From: Prolixibacteraceae bacterium
GTDB lineage: Bacteria > Bacteroidota > Bacteroidia > Bacteroidales > Prolixibacteraceae
Assembly (NCBI GenBank): GCA_019459485.1
Contig: JAIBEZ010000098.1
Location: 105,044 to 169,043, forward strand
Direction: 5' to 3'
Length of the DNA stretch: 64,000 bases
The position numbers were made by a program, and so were the translations under genes. Of this stretch, positions 17,043 to 27,039 are shown piece after piece. The notes below the pieces were generated by a model, which saw only the letters and a program-made list of their open reading frames with translations, made no database searches and had not been told where the DNA came from. Position 1 is the first letter of the stretch; every line of letters starts with the position of its first letter.

Positions 17043-17131
17043 ACTAAAGTATGTAATTTCTAGATCGGATGAGCTTCAGTCATCTGATCAATAGAAAGTC
17101 CTGAGACTGGAAACTGTGACTGCCCACTTTC

Positions 17132-20100
17132 TTAAATCCCCTTATAATTCAAATTCGATGGCATAAATTGTTCAATCACTTCAATTGAAACTCCTTTGCG
17201 GCGGGCATAATCTTCAACCTGGTCTTTGCCAACTTTTTCGAGACTGAAATATTTCGATTCAGGATGGACAAAGAATTCGCCGCTGACGGAAGACGTTGGG
17301 GACATCATAAAGTGTTCGGTCAGGGTCATTCCAGTTTCTTCGGCTTTCAGCATTTTGAAAAGATTGCTCTTTTCGTGGTGCTCGGGGCAGGCCGGGTAAC
17401 CCAATGCGGGGCGAATTCCCTGGTAATCAACATGAAGCATTTCATCCAGTGTCAGGTTTTCATCAGGTACGTAACCCCAGTATTCTTTGCGTACTTTTTC
17501 GTGCAACACTTCGGCAAATGCTTCGGCCAACCGATCGGCCAGCGCTTCGAGCATTATTGCATTGTAATCGTCGTGGTCGTCGTGGAAATGCTTTATCCAT
17601 TTTTCGATGCCAATACCTGCTGTTACGGCGAAACCACCAAAATAGTCGGCTTTGCCACTTTCAATCGGAGCGACAAAGTCGGACAGGCAATAATTGGGCG
17701 ACCCGCCTTTTTTTTCTTCCTGTTGACGGAGATGATAAAAGCGGCCAATTTCTTTGGTGCGGGTTTCATCTTCAAAAATAACGATGTCATCACCATCAGC
17801 ATTTGACGGCCAGATACTAAAAACACCATTTGCCTGAACCATTTTCTTTTCGGTCATCTGATCGAGCATCCGGTTGGCATCGGCATACAATTTCCGGGCT
17901 TCCTCGCCCTGAAGTTCATCGTTCAGGATATCCGGAAATTTGCCTTTCAGTTCCCAAACAAAAAAGAAGAAAGTCCAGTCGATGTATTTCCGCAGTTCCT
18001 GTATCGGGAAATCAATCAGTTGTTTGACACCGATAAAATTGGGTTTGTAAATGGGGGTATTGTCCCAGTCCAGTTTCAGTTTATTGGCGCGGGCATCAGC
18101 AATGGAAAGGTATTTTTTTGCCTTTTTCTGACTGTGGAAATTTCGGATGGTCTGATAATCATCGCGAATATCGGACAGAAACTGTTGATTTCCTGAAATC
18201 AGGTTTGAAACTACGCTCACTGCGCGTGATGCGTCTTTCACATGGATGACCGTATTTTTATACTGTGTGGCAATTTTAACCGCTGTATGTATTTTCGAAG
18301 TTGTTGCACCGCCTACCAAAAGCGGTAAATTCATTTTTCGACGTTCCATTTCGGCAGCCACTTCCGTCATAATTTCGAGTGAAGGGGTAATCAGTCCGCT
18401 AAGTCCAATGATATCTACATTTTCCTGAATGGCTGTATCCAGAATTTTATTGGTTGGCACCATCACGCCCAAATCAATTACCCGATAGTTGTTGCAGCCC
18501 AGAACCACCCCAACAATATTTTTCCCGATGTCGTGCACATCGCCTTTAACAGTGGCCATCAGCACCACTTTCCGGTTGTCGGTGGTATCGAACTTGTCTT
18601 TGTCGGCTTCGATGTACGGCAGCAAATAAGCCACTGCCTTTTTCATCACGCGGGCCGATTTGATCACCTGCGGAAGGAACATTTTTCCGGCGCCAAATAA
18701 GTCGCCAACGATGTTCATTCCATCCATCAGCGGACCTTCGATGATATTTAACACAGGTGAATAATGCGGCAATGCTTCTGCCAGATCAATTTCTATATAA
18801 TCGGGCAGTCCCTTTATCAGCGCATGTTCCAGCCGTTTCTCAACCGGAAATTCACGCCATTCATCTACACGTTCTTCTTTTGCATCCTGAGCTTTCAGCG
18901 TTTGGGCAAATTCGAGCAATTCTTCGGTTGCTTCAGGTTTTTTGTTCAGGACCAGATTCTCCACTTTCTCCAGAAAATCTTTTGGAATTTCGTCGTAAAT
19001 CTGCAACATTCCCGGATTTACGATGCCCATGTCGAGACCCGCCCGAATGGCATGAAACAGGAAAACTGAATGAATGGCTTCGCGCACCTGGTCGTTTCCC
19101 CTGAATGAAAACGAAACATTGCTGACCCCGCCGCTTGTTTTTGCATGTTTCAGATTTTTTTTGATCCAGCTCACTGCATTGATAAAGTCAACAGCATAGT
19201 TATAGTGTTCCTCCATTCCGGTGCCGATGATCAGGATATTCGAATCGAAAATGATGTCCTGCGGGGGAAAGTTTATTTCGTTGACCAGAATGTTGTAGGC
19301 GCGCTGACAAATTTGAATTCTCCTTTCGAAAGAGTCGGCCTGTCCATCTTCGTCGAAAGCCATTACAACAACCGCCGCCCCATATCGTTTCAGCAACTGC
19401 GCCTGTTTCCGGAACACCGCTTCGCCTTCTTTCATGCTGATGGAATTCACAATGGCTTTACCCTGCAGGCATTTCAGGCCAGCTTCTATCACTTCCCATT
19501 TCGATGAATCGATCATGATCGGAACGCGTGCAATATCAGGTTCTGCCATCAGCAATTTCAGAAAAGTAACCATTTCCTTTTTGGCATCGATCATGGCATC
19601 GTCCATATTTACATCGATGATCTGCGCGCCCTCGTCAACCTGATTACGGGCAATGGCAAGCGCTTCCTCGTATTTTTCTTCTTTGATCAGGCGGGCAAAT
19701 TTTCGCGAACCAGCTACGTTGCATCGTTCGCCAATATTGATAAAATTGGTTTCCGGGGTAAGAATAACCGGTTCCAATCCGCTAAGAATGGTGTGTTTGC
19801 TTTTTTTTCTCCGGTGATGAGGTTCCGATTTTGCGGCAAGTTTCGTCAGTTCACGGATGTGATCAGGAGTTGTTCCGCAGCAACCGCCGACAATATTTAC
19901 GAATTTGTTGTCGAGAAAATCACTTACCTGATGCGCCATTTCGGCAGGAGTTTCATCGTACTCGCCAAACTGGTTGGGCAAACCTGCATTCGGATAAGCA
20001 CTGATGAAAAACGGCGCTTTCTTGGAAAGTTCTTCCAGATATGGTCGCAGATCCTTGGCTCCCAGTGAGCAGTTTAGGCCAATACTCAGCAAATCAATGT

Positions 20101-20806
20101 GTGAAACCGAAGCCAGAAAAGCCTCGACAGTTTGTCCTGAAAGTGTTCGACCGCTGGCATCGGTGATTGTTCCTGAAACCATTACAGGCAGACGGATTCC
20201 GCGTTCTTCCAATTCATCTTCAATGGCAAAAAGAGCTGCTTTGGCATTCAGCGTATCGAAAATAGTTTCCACCAGCAGCAAGTCAACGCCGCCATCGAGC
20301 AAACCTTTCAACTGTTCGCGGTACGAAGCTTTTACCTCGTCAAAAGTTACTGAGCGGAATCCCGGGTCGTTCACGTCGGGCGAAAGCGACAATGTTTTGT
20401 TCATCGGACCGATTGCTCCTGCCACATAGCGTGATTTCTCCGGATTTTTGGAGGTAAACTCGTTTGCAACTTCAACGGCCAACTTTGCCGCTTGCAGGTT
20501 GAGTTGGTAAACCCATTCTTCCAAATGGTAATCAGCCTGCGAAATACTGGTTGAGTTGAAAGTATTTGTTTCGATGATGTCGGCACCGGCTTCCAGAAAT
20601 TCGGCATGAATTTCCCTGATAATTTCAGGTTTCGTGATCGAAAGTAAGTCGTTGTTCCCTCTCAGATCGTATTGAAAATCAGTGAAAATCGCACCACGAA
20701 AATCGTCTTCTGACAGGCGGTGTTTCTGAATCATGGTTCCCATGGCTCCATCGAGCACCAACACCCGCGTTTCGAGTTCGTGTTGTATGTTTTTTTTCGT
20801 TGTCAT
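17132..20806 (-). CDS. metH: B12-dependent methionine synthase
   Basis: 1224 residues with the full four-module layout. The homocysteine-binding barrel (1-325) has zinc ligands Cys246 (GLNCSLG) and Cys309/Cys310 ([11 protein letters not shown]). The pterin barrel (about 350-620) begins [13 protein letters not shown]. The cobalamin cap and Rossmann domain (about 650-890) carry the axial His in DVHDIGKN (His758). The AdoMet reactivation domain (about 900-1224) includes [12 protein letters not shown]. It transfers the methyl of 5-methyl-THF, made by MetF, to homocysteine. A one-mismatch -7 box (CATATTTG, 20844-20851) precedes it with a leader of about 30 nt, too short for a riboswitch. Confidence 0.98.
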   Translation of the reverse strand: MTTKKNIQHELETRVLVLDGAMGTMIQKHRLSEDDFRGAIFTDFQYDLRGNNDLLSITKPEIIREIHAEFLEAGADIIETNTFNSTSISQADYHLEEWVYQLNLQAAKLAVEVANEFTSKNPEKSRYVAGAIGPMNKTLSLSPDVNDPGFRSVTFDEVKASYREQLKGLLDGGVDLLLVETIFDTLNAKAALFAIEDELEERGIRLPVMVSGTITDASGRTLSGQTVEAFLASVSHIDLLSIGLNCSLGAKDLRPYLEELSKKAPFFISAYPNAGLPNQFGEYDETPAEMAHQVSDFLDNKFVNIVGGCCGTTPDHIRELTKLAAKSEPHHRRKKSKHTILSGLEPVILTPETNFINIGERCNVAGSRKFARLIKEEKYEEALAIARNQVDEGAQIIDVNMDDAMIDAKKEMVTFLKLLMAEPDIARVPIMIDSSKWEVIEAGLKCLQGKAIVNSISMKEGEAVFRKQAQLLKRYGAAVVVMAFDEDGQADSFERRIQICQRAYNILVNEINFPPQDIIFDSNILIIGTGMEEHYNYAVDFINAVSWIKKNLKHAKTSGGVSNVSFSFRGNDQVREAIHSVFLFHAIRAGLDMGIVNPGMLQIYDEIPKDFLEKVENLVLNKKPEATEELLEFAQTLKAQDAKEERVDEWREFPVEKRLEHALIKGLPDYIEIDLAEALPHYSPVLNIIEGPLMDGMNIVGDLFGAGKMFLPQVIKSARVMKKAVAYLLPYIEADKDKFDTTDNRKVVLMATVKGDVHDIGKNIVGVVLGCNNYRVIDLGVMVPTNKILDTAIQENVDIIGLSGLITPSLEIMTEVAAEMERRKMNLPLLVGGATTSKIHTAVKIATQYKNTVIHVKDASRAVSVVSNLISGNQQFLSDIRDDYQTIRNFHSQKKAKKYLSIADARANKLKLDWDNTPIYKPNFIGVKQLIDFPIQELRKYIDWTFFFFVWELKGKFPDILNDELQGEEARKLYADANRMLDQMTEKKMVQANGVFSIWPSNADGDDIVIFEDETRTKEIGRFYHLRQQEEKKGGSPNYCLSDFVAPIESGKADYFGGFAVTAGIGIEKWIKHFHDDHDDYNAIMLEALADRLAEAFAEVLHEKVRKEYWGYVPDENLTLDEMLHVDYQGIRPALGYPACPEHHEKSNLFKMLKAEETGMTLTEHFMMSPTSSVSGEFFVHPESKYFSLEKVGKDQVEDYARRKGVSIEVIEQFMPSNLNYKGI

Positions 20807-21135
20807 AATAAATTGGTCTATCTGTTGTTCCGGATAGAAAGAACAAATATGGTTTTATTAATTTCTAAAGCTTAACAATCTCGGAGGCATTCGGTTCTTA
20901 CAGATTCTGATGATAAGTTTTTGCAGAGGATTATTAAGAATTGTGGCAAAAATAATTTCAAAATACCGAAGTATCAAACAAATCAGGATTTTACCTGAAT
21001 TTTTAAGTGAAAGTTTATTTCCGATTGTTTATTGACTTATATTAAATTATTCGTGTCGCTTATTTTAGGTGAAATCGCTTCACTGTTGTTTTCATCAATA
21101 ATTTTTACATTTGCAGCATCAAAATATCAACGACC
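20807..21135. other. Divergent metH/cysS intergenic region
   Basis: 329 bp without a gene. It holds the probable metH -7 box (minus strand, 20844-20851), the cysS -7 box (plus strand) and AT-rich sequence between them. I looked for a cobalamin or SAM riboswitch ahead of metH and saw no matching conserved core. Confidence 0.5.
21106..21113 (+). promoter_or_regulatory. -7 promoter box of cysS
   Basis: TACATTTG is a perfect TAnnTTTG match, 22 bp before the cysS ATG. The -33 element is weak (GTTG 17 bp upstream). Confidence 0.55.
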
Positions 21136-22611
21136 ATGATTCAGGAAATACAGATTTACAACACGCTTACCCGTAAAAAAGAAGTTTTTGAACCGATTGT
21201 TCCCGGCAAAGTTGGGTTGTACGTTTGTGGACCAACCGTTTATGGTCCGCCTCATTTGGGTCATGCCCGCTCTGCGATTAGCTTCGATTTGGTATTTCGT
21301 TTCCTGAAACAGATTGGCTACAAAGTGCGCTACGTGCGGAATATTACCGATGTGGGCCATTTGGTGGCCGATGCCGACGAGGGCGAAGACAAAATTGCAA
21401 AACAAGCCAAACTCGACGAGTTGGAACCGATGGAAGTGGTGCAGAAATACACCAACATGTACCATCAGGCAATGGCTCTGCTCAATCTGGAATCGCCCAG
21501 CATTGAACCACGTGCTTCGGGTCATATTATTGAGCAGATCGAAGAGGTAAAGAAAATTCTGAGTTCCGGATATGCTTATGAAAGCAACGGTTCTGTATAT
21601 TTTGATGTCGAGAAATTCGCTTCTGAAAATGAGTACGGGAAACTTTCAGGACGTAAAATTGAAGATCTGATCAGCAATACCCGAACCTTGGATGGTCAGG
21701 ATGAAAAACGTTCCGGACTGGATTTTGCCATCTGGAAAAAAGCATCGCCCGAGCACATTATGCGATGGCCATCGCCCTGGAGCGAAGGATTTCCGGGTTG
21801 GCACATGGAATGTACTGCCATGAGTTGCAAATATCTGGGTGAAACATTCGACATACACGGTGGTGGAATGGATTTGACTTTTCCTCACCACGAAGCTGAA
21901 ATGGCGCAGGCGCAGGCGGCACACGGAAAACCTGCCGTCCGCTATTGGATGCACAACAACATGATTACCCTGAACGGCCAGAAAATGGGCAAATCGCTCG
22001 GTAACGCTATTTCGCTCGAAGAGTTTTTCAGCGGCAATCATCCGCTACTTGAAAAAGCCTACAGCCCAATGACGATCCGCTTTTTCATGTTGCAGGCGCA
22101 TTACCGCAGCACACTCGATTTCTCGAACGAAGCACTTCAGGCTTCAGAAAAAGGACTGGAACGCTTGATGAAAGCTGTTGCCAAAATTGAAACCTTGCCG
22201 GTTTCTGAAACTTCTTCAGTGAATATTGCGGAACTTTCAGCCAATTGCTTTACTGCCATGGGCGACGACATGAACAGCCCGATTGCGATGAGTTATTTGT
22301 TTGAAGGCGTAAAAATCATCAATTCGGTTGCTGACGGAAATACCAGCATCACGTTGGAAGACCGGGACGCCCTGAAATCGCTTTTCCACGCTTTTGTTTT
22401 CGATATTTTTGGATTAAAAGCTGAAAATCAGGCGGATTCCGGCAGGAGCGAAGTTTTAAATGAAGTAGTTGATCTGCTGATGAAACTTCGCATGGATGCC
22501 AAAGCCAACAAAGACTGGGCAACTTCGGATAAAATCAGGAACGAACTGGCTACCATTGGTTTTGATATCAAGGATGGCAAAGAAGGTGTTAGCTGGGAGT
22601 TGAAGAAGTAA
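21136..22611 (+). CDS. cysS: Cysteinyl-tRNA synthetase
   Basis: 491-residue class I synthetase charging tRNA-Cys. The N-terminus shows the CysRS zinc Cys and HIGH motif together ([16 protein letters not shown]). Zinc ligands continue with [12 protein letters not shown] and [12 protein letters not shown] near 220-255, and KMSKS reads QKMGKSLGN. The C-terminal DALR helical domain is complete. Length is normal. Single gene with its own promoter, convergent with the RhuM-Fic gene 46 bp downstream. Confidence 0.97.
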   Translation: MIQEIQIYNTLTRKKEVFEPIVPGKVGLYVCGPTVYGPPHLGHARSAISFDLVFRFLKQIGYKVRYVRNITDVGHLVADADEGEDKIAKQAKLDELEPMEVVQKYTNMYHQAMALLNLESPSIEPRASGHIIEQIEEVKKILSSGYAYESNGSVYFDVEKFASENEYGKLSGRKIEDLISNTRTLDGQDEKRSGLDFAIWKKASPEHIMRWPSPWSEGFPGWHMECTAMSCKYLGETFDIHGGGMDLTFPHHEAEMAQAQAAHGKPAVRYWMHNNMITLNGQKMGKSLGNAISLEEFFSGNHPLLEKAYSPMTIRFFMLQAHYRSTLDFSNEALQASEKGLERLMKAVAKIETLPVSETSSVNIAELSANCFTAMGDDMNSPIAMSYLFEGVKIINSVADGNTSITLEDRDALKSLFHAFVFDIFGLKAENQADSGRSEVLNEVVDLLMKLRMDAKANKDWATSDKIRNELATIGFDIKDGKEGVSWELKK

Positions 22612-22657
22612 GCAGTTTCAGTTTTCAGTCTCAGAAATTTGGAATTTACGGATTTAT

Positions 22658-23641
22658 TCAATTTCTCCTATTGATCAGGTTAACAATCACTTTGGTCATT
22701 GTTTCCTTTTCCTCTGTGCGGCTGACTGCAATCATCAGTGTTAGCGCCACCAGCGCATTGTCAGCTATCCGTTTATTCCCATATTGATCGAACAAGATTC
22801 CATTTTTCTCAAGAAAATATAAAAACAGGAATGCGGCAATTCGTTTATTACCATCTGAAAATGAATGATTTTTGGTTACAAAATACAGCAGGTTTGCCGC
22901 CTTTTCCTCAATGCTGGGATACAAATCTATTCCGTTAAATGTCTGATAAATTGTGGAAACCGAACTTCGAAACGAGTTATCTTTTTCATGACCGAATAAA
23001 TCACTATTACCATAAATTTCTTTTACTCTGCGGATTTGGAGTATTGCTTCTTCGTAATTTAACTGATAGGTTTCTTTTCCTGAAGTTTCAGAAATTTCAA
23101 GCGATTGATAATCGTACTGATCCAGAATATCCAGGGCATAAGCGTAATCTGATATGATTTTTAATAAACCGGAACTTTCATCTCCTGAAAGATCTTTGTA
23201 TTTCAATACATTCCCAAGAAGTTTGACCGATTCCTGTAGTTCGCGTAATTGTTCGTTTTGTTGCCTTAATCGCTGTTCGTTGATTGAAAATCCTTTGATA
23301 AGGTAATCCTTCAAAATCTTGTTTGCCCAGATGCGAAATTGAGTTCCTCTTTGAGATTTTATCCGATAGCCAACAGATATAATCACATCGAGGTTAAAAT
23401 ATTCCACCAAGTATGTTTTACCATCACTTGCAGTTGTTGCATTTTTTGCAACAACTGAGTTCTCAATAAGCTCATTTTCTTTAAAAATATTGCTTATATG
23501 TCTGGATATAACTGACTTGTCTCTTTGGAAAAGTTCGGTTATTTGCATCAGATTTAACCAAACCGTATCATTTTCCAGTTTAACCTGAATTTCAGTAGTG
23601 CCGTCCTGGGCTTTGAATATCTGTATTTCTGAATTGTTCAT
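22658..23641 (-). CDS. RhuM-family protein with C-terminal Fic/Doc domain
   Basis: 327 residues. The first part (about 1-115: WLNLMQITELFQRDKSVISRH minus its end, IISVGYRIKSQRGTQFRIWA) is the RhuM/virulence-protein domain, which resembles phage KilA/Bro-type DNA-binding proteins. The second part carries the Fic/Doc motif HSFSDGNKRIAAF (259-271), with Lys at the position where Fic AMPylators have Gly and Doc kinases have Lys. So the catalytic half may phosphorylate or AMPylate a protein target. No separate antitoxin gene is adjacent, and the RhuM half may supply control. Likely stand-alone toxin-like or stress gene; function unproven. Confidence 0.82.
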   Translation of the reverse strand: MNNSEIQIFKAQDGTTEIQVKLENDTVWLNLMQITELFQRDKSVISRHISNIFKENELIENSVVAKNATTASDGKTYLVEYFNLDVIISVGYRIKSQRGTQFRIWANKILKDYLIKGFSINEQRLRQQNEQLRELQESVKLLGNVLKYKDLSGDESSGLLKIISDYAYALDILDQYDYQSLEISETSGKETYQLNYEEAILQIRRVKEIYGNSDLFGHEKDNSFRSSVSTIYQTFNGIDLYPSIEEKAANLLYFVTKNHSFSDGNKRIAAFLFLYFLEKNGILFDQYGNKRIADNALVALTLMIAVSRTEEKETMTKVIVNLINRRN

Positions 23642-23685
23642 TTGACCTAATTTTCCTTAAAAGTACGAAATTATGAGTAAAATAA

Positions 23686-24375
23686 TCAGGCGGTTGCAAG
23701 TGTGGCGATACTTACCCTTGCGTTAGTTTTGGAAATGATGGCCTGAGCGCAGGCTTCGAGCGTTGAGCCGGTTGTTACCACATCGTCAATCAGCAAAATA
23801 TGTTTTCCGGAGAAAGCTTCCGGATCAGACAATTCGAAAATTCCTTCCACATTTTGCCAGCGTTCGAAACGGGCTTTTCGCGTTTGTGTTTCTGTTGCAG
23901 TAATCCGTTTCAGGTTGTCGTCTGAAAGTTGTTTCTGCATTTGTTGGGCAATTCCTGAAGCAACCCACCAACTCTGATTGTACCCGCGCTTTTTTTCTTT
24001 CTGTGGGTGAAGCGGCACCGGACAAATCACGTCCACCGAAGCAAAGCTTTCTGACTGCAACAAATCAATACCGAACTGTTTTCCGATTTCGGCACCCAAT
24101 TCTTTCATTCCCTTGTATTTGAGGTTGTGTAGCAGCGACTGATATTTACTGCCTTTGCTGAAATAGAAAAATGCAGTGGCAAATTCTATTCTCACCCGTC
24201 CGTAGAATAGCTGGGCAACAGGATTTTCCGGCTCAAGGTGGAAATTTGTTCGTGGAATATGGTGCAGACAATGCAGGCAAATCCACTGTTCCTGCTCAAT
24301 CAGTTTATCGCCGCAGGTCACGCATAATTTGGGGAAAATCAGTTCGGTAAGGTAATACAGAATAGGGGAGTTCAT
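23686..24375 (-). CDS. comF: ComF-family phosphoribosyltransferase-like protein
   Basis: 229 residues. An N-terminal double zinc knuckle CVTCGDKL...CLHCLHH (about 18-38) precedes a type I PRTase fold with the PRPP-binding loop LLIDDVVTTGSTLEAC (about 193-208) and the CPVPLHPQKEKKRGYNQS segment typical of ComF/GntX. These proteins are needed for DNA uptake in several naturally competent bacteria, probably acting in the cytoplasm on incoming single-stranded DNA. Monocistronic, divergent from the DJ-1/PfpI gene. Confidence 0.92.
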   Translation of the reverse strand: MNSPILYYLTELIFPKLCVTCGDKLIEQEQWICLHCLHHIPRTNFHLEPENPVAQLFYGRVRIEFATAFFYFSKGSKYQSLLHNLKYKGMKELGAEIGKQFGIDLLQSESFASVDVICPVPLHPQKEKKRGYNQSWWVASGIAQQMQKQLSDDNLKRITATETQTRKARFERWQNVEGIFELSDPEAFSGKHILLIDDVVTTGSTLEACAQAIISKTNARVSIATLATA

Positions 24376-24604
24376 CGTACAATTTTAGTTGATTAGTTTT
24401 CAGTGAAATAATTGTATAGAAAGTTACGGAATAATATTAAATCATAATTTCTTCAGTTGAGATTTTTTTTCAGTAACTTAGGGAGGAAAATTTGACAAAT
24501 CATAAAAATTACAACTATGAAACGAGCATGTTCGTTAAACACAGTCAAGGATGGATATTTCACATGCGAGTTCCATCCGGCAAATAAAAATAAATTATAT
24601 ACGG

Positions 24605-25180
24605 ATGAAAAAGGTATTATTTTTAACCGGAGACTTTACAGAAGATTACGAAACAATGGTTCCGTTTCAGATGCTCGAAATGGTTGGGTATGAAGTTCAT
24701 GCTGCTTGTCCTGACAAAAAAGCCGGGGATACAATTAAAACAGCCATCCACGATTTTGAAGGCGACCAAACTTACACTGAAAAGCCAGGGCACAACTTCG
24801 CGTTGAATTACAGTTTTAAGGATGTTAATGTGAACGATTACAGCGGATTGGTAATTGCTGGTGGGCGGGCGCCTGAATATTTGCGATTAAATGCGAAGGT
24901 GTTAGAAATCGTGAAACATTTTTTTGCTGAAGATAAACCCGTTGCTGCAATTTGCCATGGGATTCAGATTTTAACTGCCGCAGGTGTAGTAAAAGGAAGA
25001 AAACTAACCGCCTATCCTGCGGTTGGTCCGGAAGTAACACTGGCTGGTGGAGAATTCCAGAATATTCCGGTTAACGGAGCTTTTGTTGATGGTAATCTGG
25101 TAACTTCTCCCGCTTGGCCAGCCCATCCGGCATTTATTAGAGAATTTTTGAAAATTATGGGTGCAACTATTACGATCTAA
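24605..25180 (+). CDS. DJ-1/PfpI family protein
   Basis: 191 residues from the ATG giving [16 protein letters not shown]; an upstream in-frame ATG at 24551 adds 18 residues with no family match, so the internal start is preferred. The nucleophile elbow is [10 protein letters not shown] with Cys near 115, and an acidic residue in the first loop (TEDYE) can activate it. The family includes glyoxalase III/deglycase-like enzymes and PfpI peptidases; YajL/DJ-1 or PfpI activity cannot be told apart here. It ends at a strong hairpin shared with the convergent peptidase gene. Confidence 0.88.
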   Translation: MKKVLFLTGDFTEDYETMVPFQMLEMVGYEVHAACPDKKAGDTIKTAIHDFEGDQTYTEKPGHNFALNYSFKDVNVNDYSGLVIAGGRAPEYLRLNAKVLEIVKHFFAEDKPVAAICHGIQILTAAGVVKGRKLTAYPAVGPEVTLAGGEFQNIPVNGAFVDGNLVTSPAWPAHPAFIREFLKIMGATITI

Positions 25181-25186
25181 AAGAAA

Positions 25187-25231
25187 TGTCAGCCAATAAA
25201 CGTCCAACTAAGGGGTGGATATTGGCTGACA
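25187..25231. terminator. Hairpin between convergent DJ-1/PfpI and M2 peptidase genes
   Basis: TGTCAGCCAATA (25187-25198) and TATTGGCTGACA (25220-25231) are perfect 12-bp complements around a 21-nt loop that can pair further (TCCA/TGGA). It sits directly after one stop codon and 16 bp before the other. A T-run is weak, so this is a likely bidirectional terminator or 3' stabiliser. Confidence 0.6.
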
Positions 25232-25247
25232 ATTTATTATACAATTG

Positions 25248-26918
25248 TTATTCAACAAACTGCTTTGCGTAATATTTGGCTGTCAGTTTTTCGCCGGTGG
25301 CTTTTTCGATCATTTCATTCCATGAATACCGGGCTCCGGGGAGAAATACCTTTTCCCTGAGGTAGTCTCCTACTGCTTTCTCGCCAACAAGTGATTGATT
25401 TTGAGTGATATTGGTAGTCATGTAGTTGTATAGTTGCGATGCGAGAAGTTCACCCAGCAGGTAATTGTGGTAGTAGCAGGGATAGAGTGCAACATGAATT
25501 TTGGTTGCCCAGTCGGGCGAGTTTCGGCCTTCCGGATTTTTTATCATCTGGTAGTTTTCAACCATGTCCCACCACAATTTATTCAGATCCTGATCAGGAT
25601 TTTCATACATTGACTTTTCGAAGCGGTACATCACCTGCGCCCAGCGGCTGAATACCAGCATCTGAAGCCGGAGAGACTTGCGGCTATCTTCAGCAATTTT
25701 TGCGCTTTCGGTGGAGTCGATGATCCCCATTTGCATCATCCATTCAGGATTGGTAGCCATACGGCCAAACATGTTGGCAATTGCTTCGGTGGTAAACGTG
25801 TGGGCGGCATCCCTCAAAGTGAAAGGTAGTGACCGGTCGTTGTAGTATGAATAAACGCCGTGTCCGAGTTCATGAAGAATGGTGTTCATCCAGTATGAAT
25901 CGGGACGGATATTATCAAGGGTTCGTACATCACCTTCACGATCGATATCGGTACAGAAAGCATGTTGGTTCTTTCCGGGTTTTTCGTAGAGGTCACTCTT
26001 TGCAAGAATGGCGTCAACATTGAGTCCGATGCCGTTGTAAAAAGTAGCGACCAATTTAACCGGATCCTGATCTTTGTAATATTTGTCAAAATTCACCGGA
26101 TAAATTTCCGGAGCTTCCTGAAAAAACCTGTTTTGGTAGTGCCATGGCTGCAAATCTTCCACTTTCACCTTGTACCTTTTAGCAAAATAGGCATCAATTT
26201 CGCCCTTCAACTGTGCAAAATTACCTTTTGTCAGATTATCGAGTTCATCGAAAGTAGCGGTTACTTCAGCCGGATCCTGGCCCGAAAGTTTAAGGCTCAT
26301 TTCGTGGTAATTGCTGAACCCAAGGTTTTGTGCAATCAGATTGCGGTGTTTTACCAGTTTGATAATATCTTCGGCAACCACCGGCCCGAGCTGTTTGTGG
26401 GCTTCCCATGTTGCCTGAAGTTCAGTGTTTGAAGTCGAGTTTCTGAGCACATCTTCCACCTGATTGTCTGATAGTTCTTTTTCATTCACTTTCACCCTGA
26501 AGTTCAGGTATTTCTTGTTGATTTCAGTTTCCATTGCAAGGCGGGTGGCAATTAGGCTTGTATCCACCTGCTTTCCCAGATAACTGTCATAGATTAAATC
26601 CAACTGACGCAGCAGCAGCGAATCTTTCACTGCATTCGATTCTTTGATCTCCTTCAATTCCGCAAATGCTTTTTTGTCGGTGAAGTATTTGTCAAGTTCG
26701 AAGGCAGCTTTTTCACTAATCGCCAAATCGGCATCATTTCCGGAGATATTGGCATTCCACGAAGTAAGTGCCGATTCTTTGTAAAGCGGAATGACCTTTG
26801 CGTCATAAGCAGTCAGGAATTCCCTGAGTCGTTTTTCCATTTTTTCCTGTTTGGTTGAACACGATACCCCAATTGAGATCGTCAATACAAATGCGATAAA
26901 TAATTTCAGATTCTTCAT
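25248..26918 (-). CDS. M2-like zinc metallopeptidase, probable lipoprotein
   Basis: 556 residues. The N-terminal hydrophobic segment ends at Cys20 (IGVSCSTKQ), suggesting a lipid-anchored envelope protein. The zinc site is HELGH (349-353), with the third ligand Glu about 25 residues on in TFTTEAIANMFG. This spacing and the following helices resemble the M2 (angiotensin-converting-enzyme) group; the alternative is M3. It likely removes dipeptides from oligopeptides in the periplasm, a role that fits the divergently transcribed S46 dipeptidyl-peptidase next to it. Promoter TATATTTG lies 39 bp upstream. Confidence 0.85.
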   Translation of the reverse strand: MKNLKLFIAFVLTISIGVSCSTKQEKMEKRLREFLTAYDAKVIPLYKESALTSWNANISGNDADLAISEKAAFELDKYFTDKKAFAELKEIKESNAVKDSLLLRQLDLIYDSYLGKQVDTSLIATRLAMETEINKKYLNFRVKVNEKELSDNQVEDVLRNSTSNTELQATWEAHKQLGPVVAEDIIKLVKHRNLIAQNLGFSNYHEMSLKLSGQDPAEVTATFDELDNLTKGNFAQLKGEIDAYFAKRYKVKVEDLQPWHYQNRFFQEAPEIYPVNFDKYYKDQDPVKLVATFYNGIGLNVDAILAKSDLYEKPGKNQHAFCTDIDREGDVRTLDNIRPDSYWMNTILHELGHGVYSYYNDRSLPFTLRDAAHTFTTEAIANMFGRMATNPEWMMQMGIIDSTESAKIAEDSRKSLRLQMLVFSRWAQVMYRFEKSMYENPDQDLNKLWWDMVENYQMIKNPEGRNSPDWATKIHVALYPCYYHNYLLGELLASQLYNYMTTNITQNQSLVGEKAVGDYLREKVFLPGARYSWNEMIEKATGEKLTAKYYAKQFVE

Positions 26919-26956
26919 AGTTGTGATTTTTTGGATGTACGAAGGTAACAGAAAGA

Positions 26957-26981
26957 CAAATATATCTCATTTTTATCTTTG
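26957..26981. promoter_or_regulatory. Back-to-back -7 boxes of the M2 and S46 peptidase genes
   Basis: On the minus strand TATATTTG (26957-26964) serves the M2 gene; on the plus strand TATCTTTG (26974-26981) serves the S46 gene. Both match TAnnTTTG perfectly and are only 9 bp apart, so RNA polymerase cannot occupy both at once. Clear TTTG -33 elements are absent on both sides. Confidence 0.6.
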
Positions 26982-27039
26982 CACTTTATTGTTATTATTG
27001 CAACCCTCAATTTGTAAAAAACCAAAATCCACTTTGACC

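Noticed and set aside
20807..20960. Cobalamin or SAM riboswitch ahead of metH
   Set aside because: The likely promoter leaves only about 30 nt of leader, and no conserved core is present.
24516..24692. A 58-codon frame beginning [13 protein letters not shown] ahead of the DJ-1/PfpI gene
   Set aside because: Most of it overlaps the DJ-1 gene in another frame, and its sequence looks like random translation.
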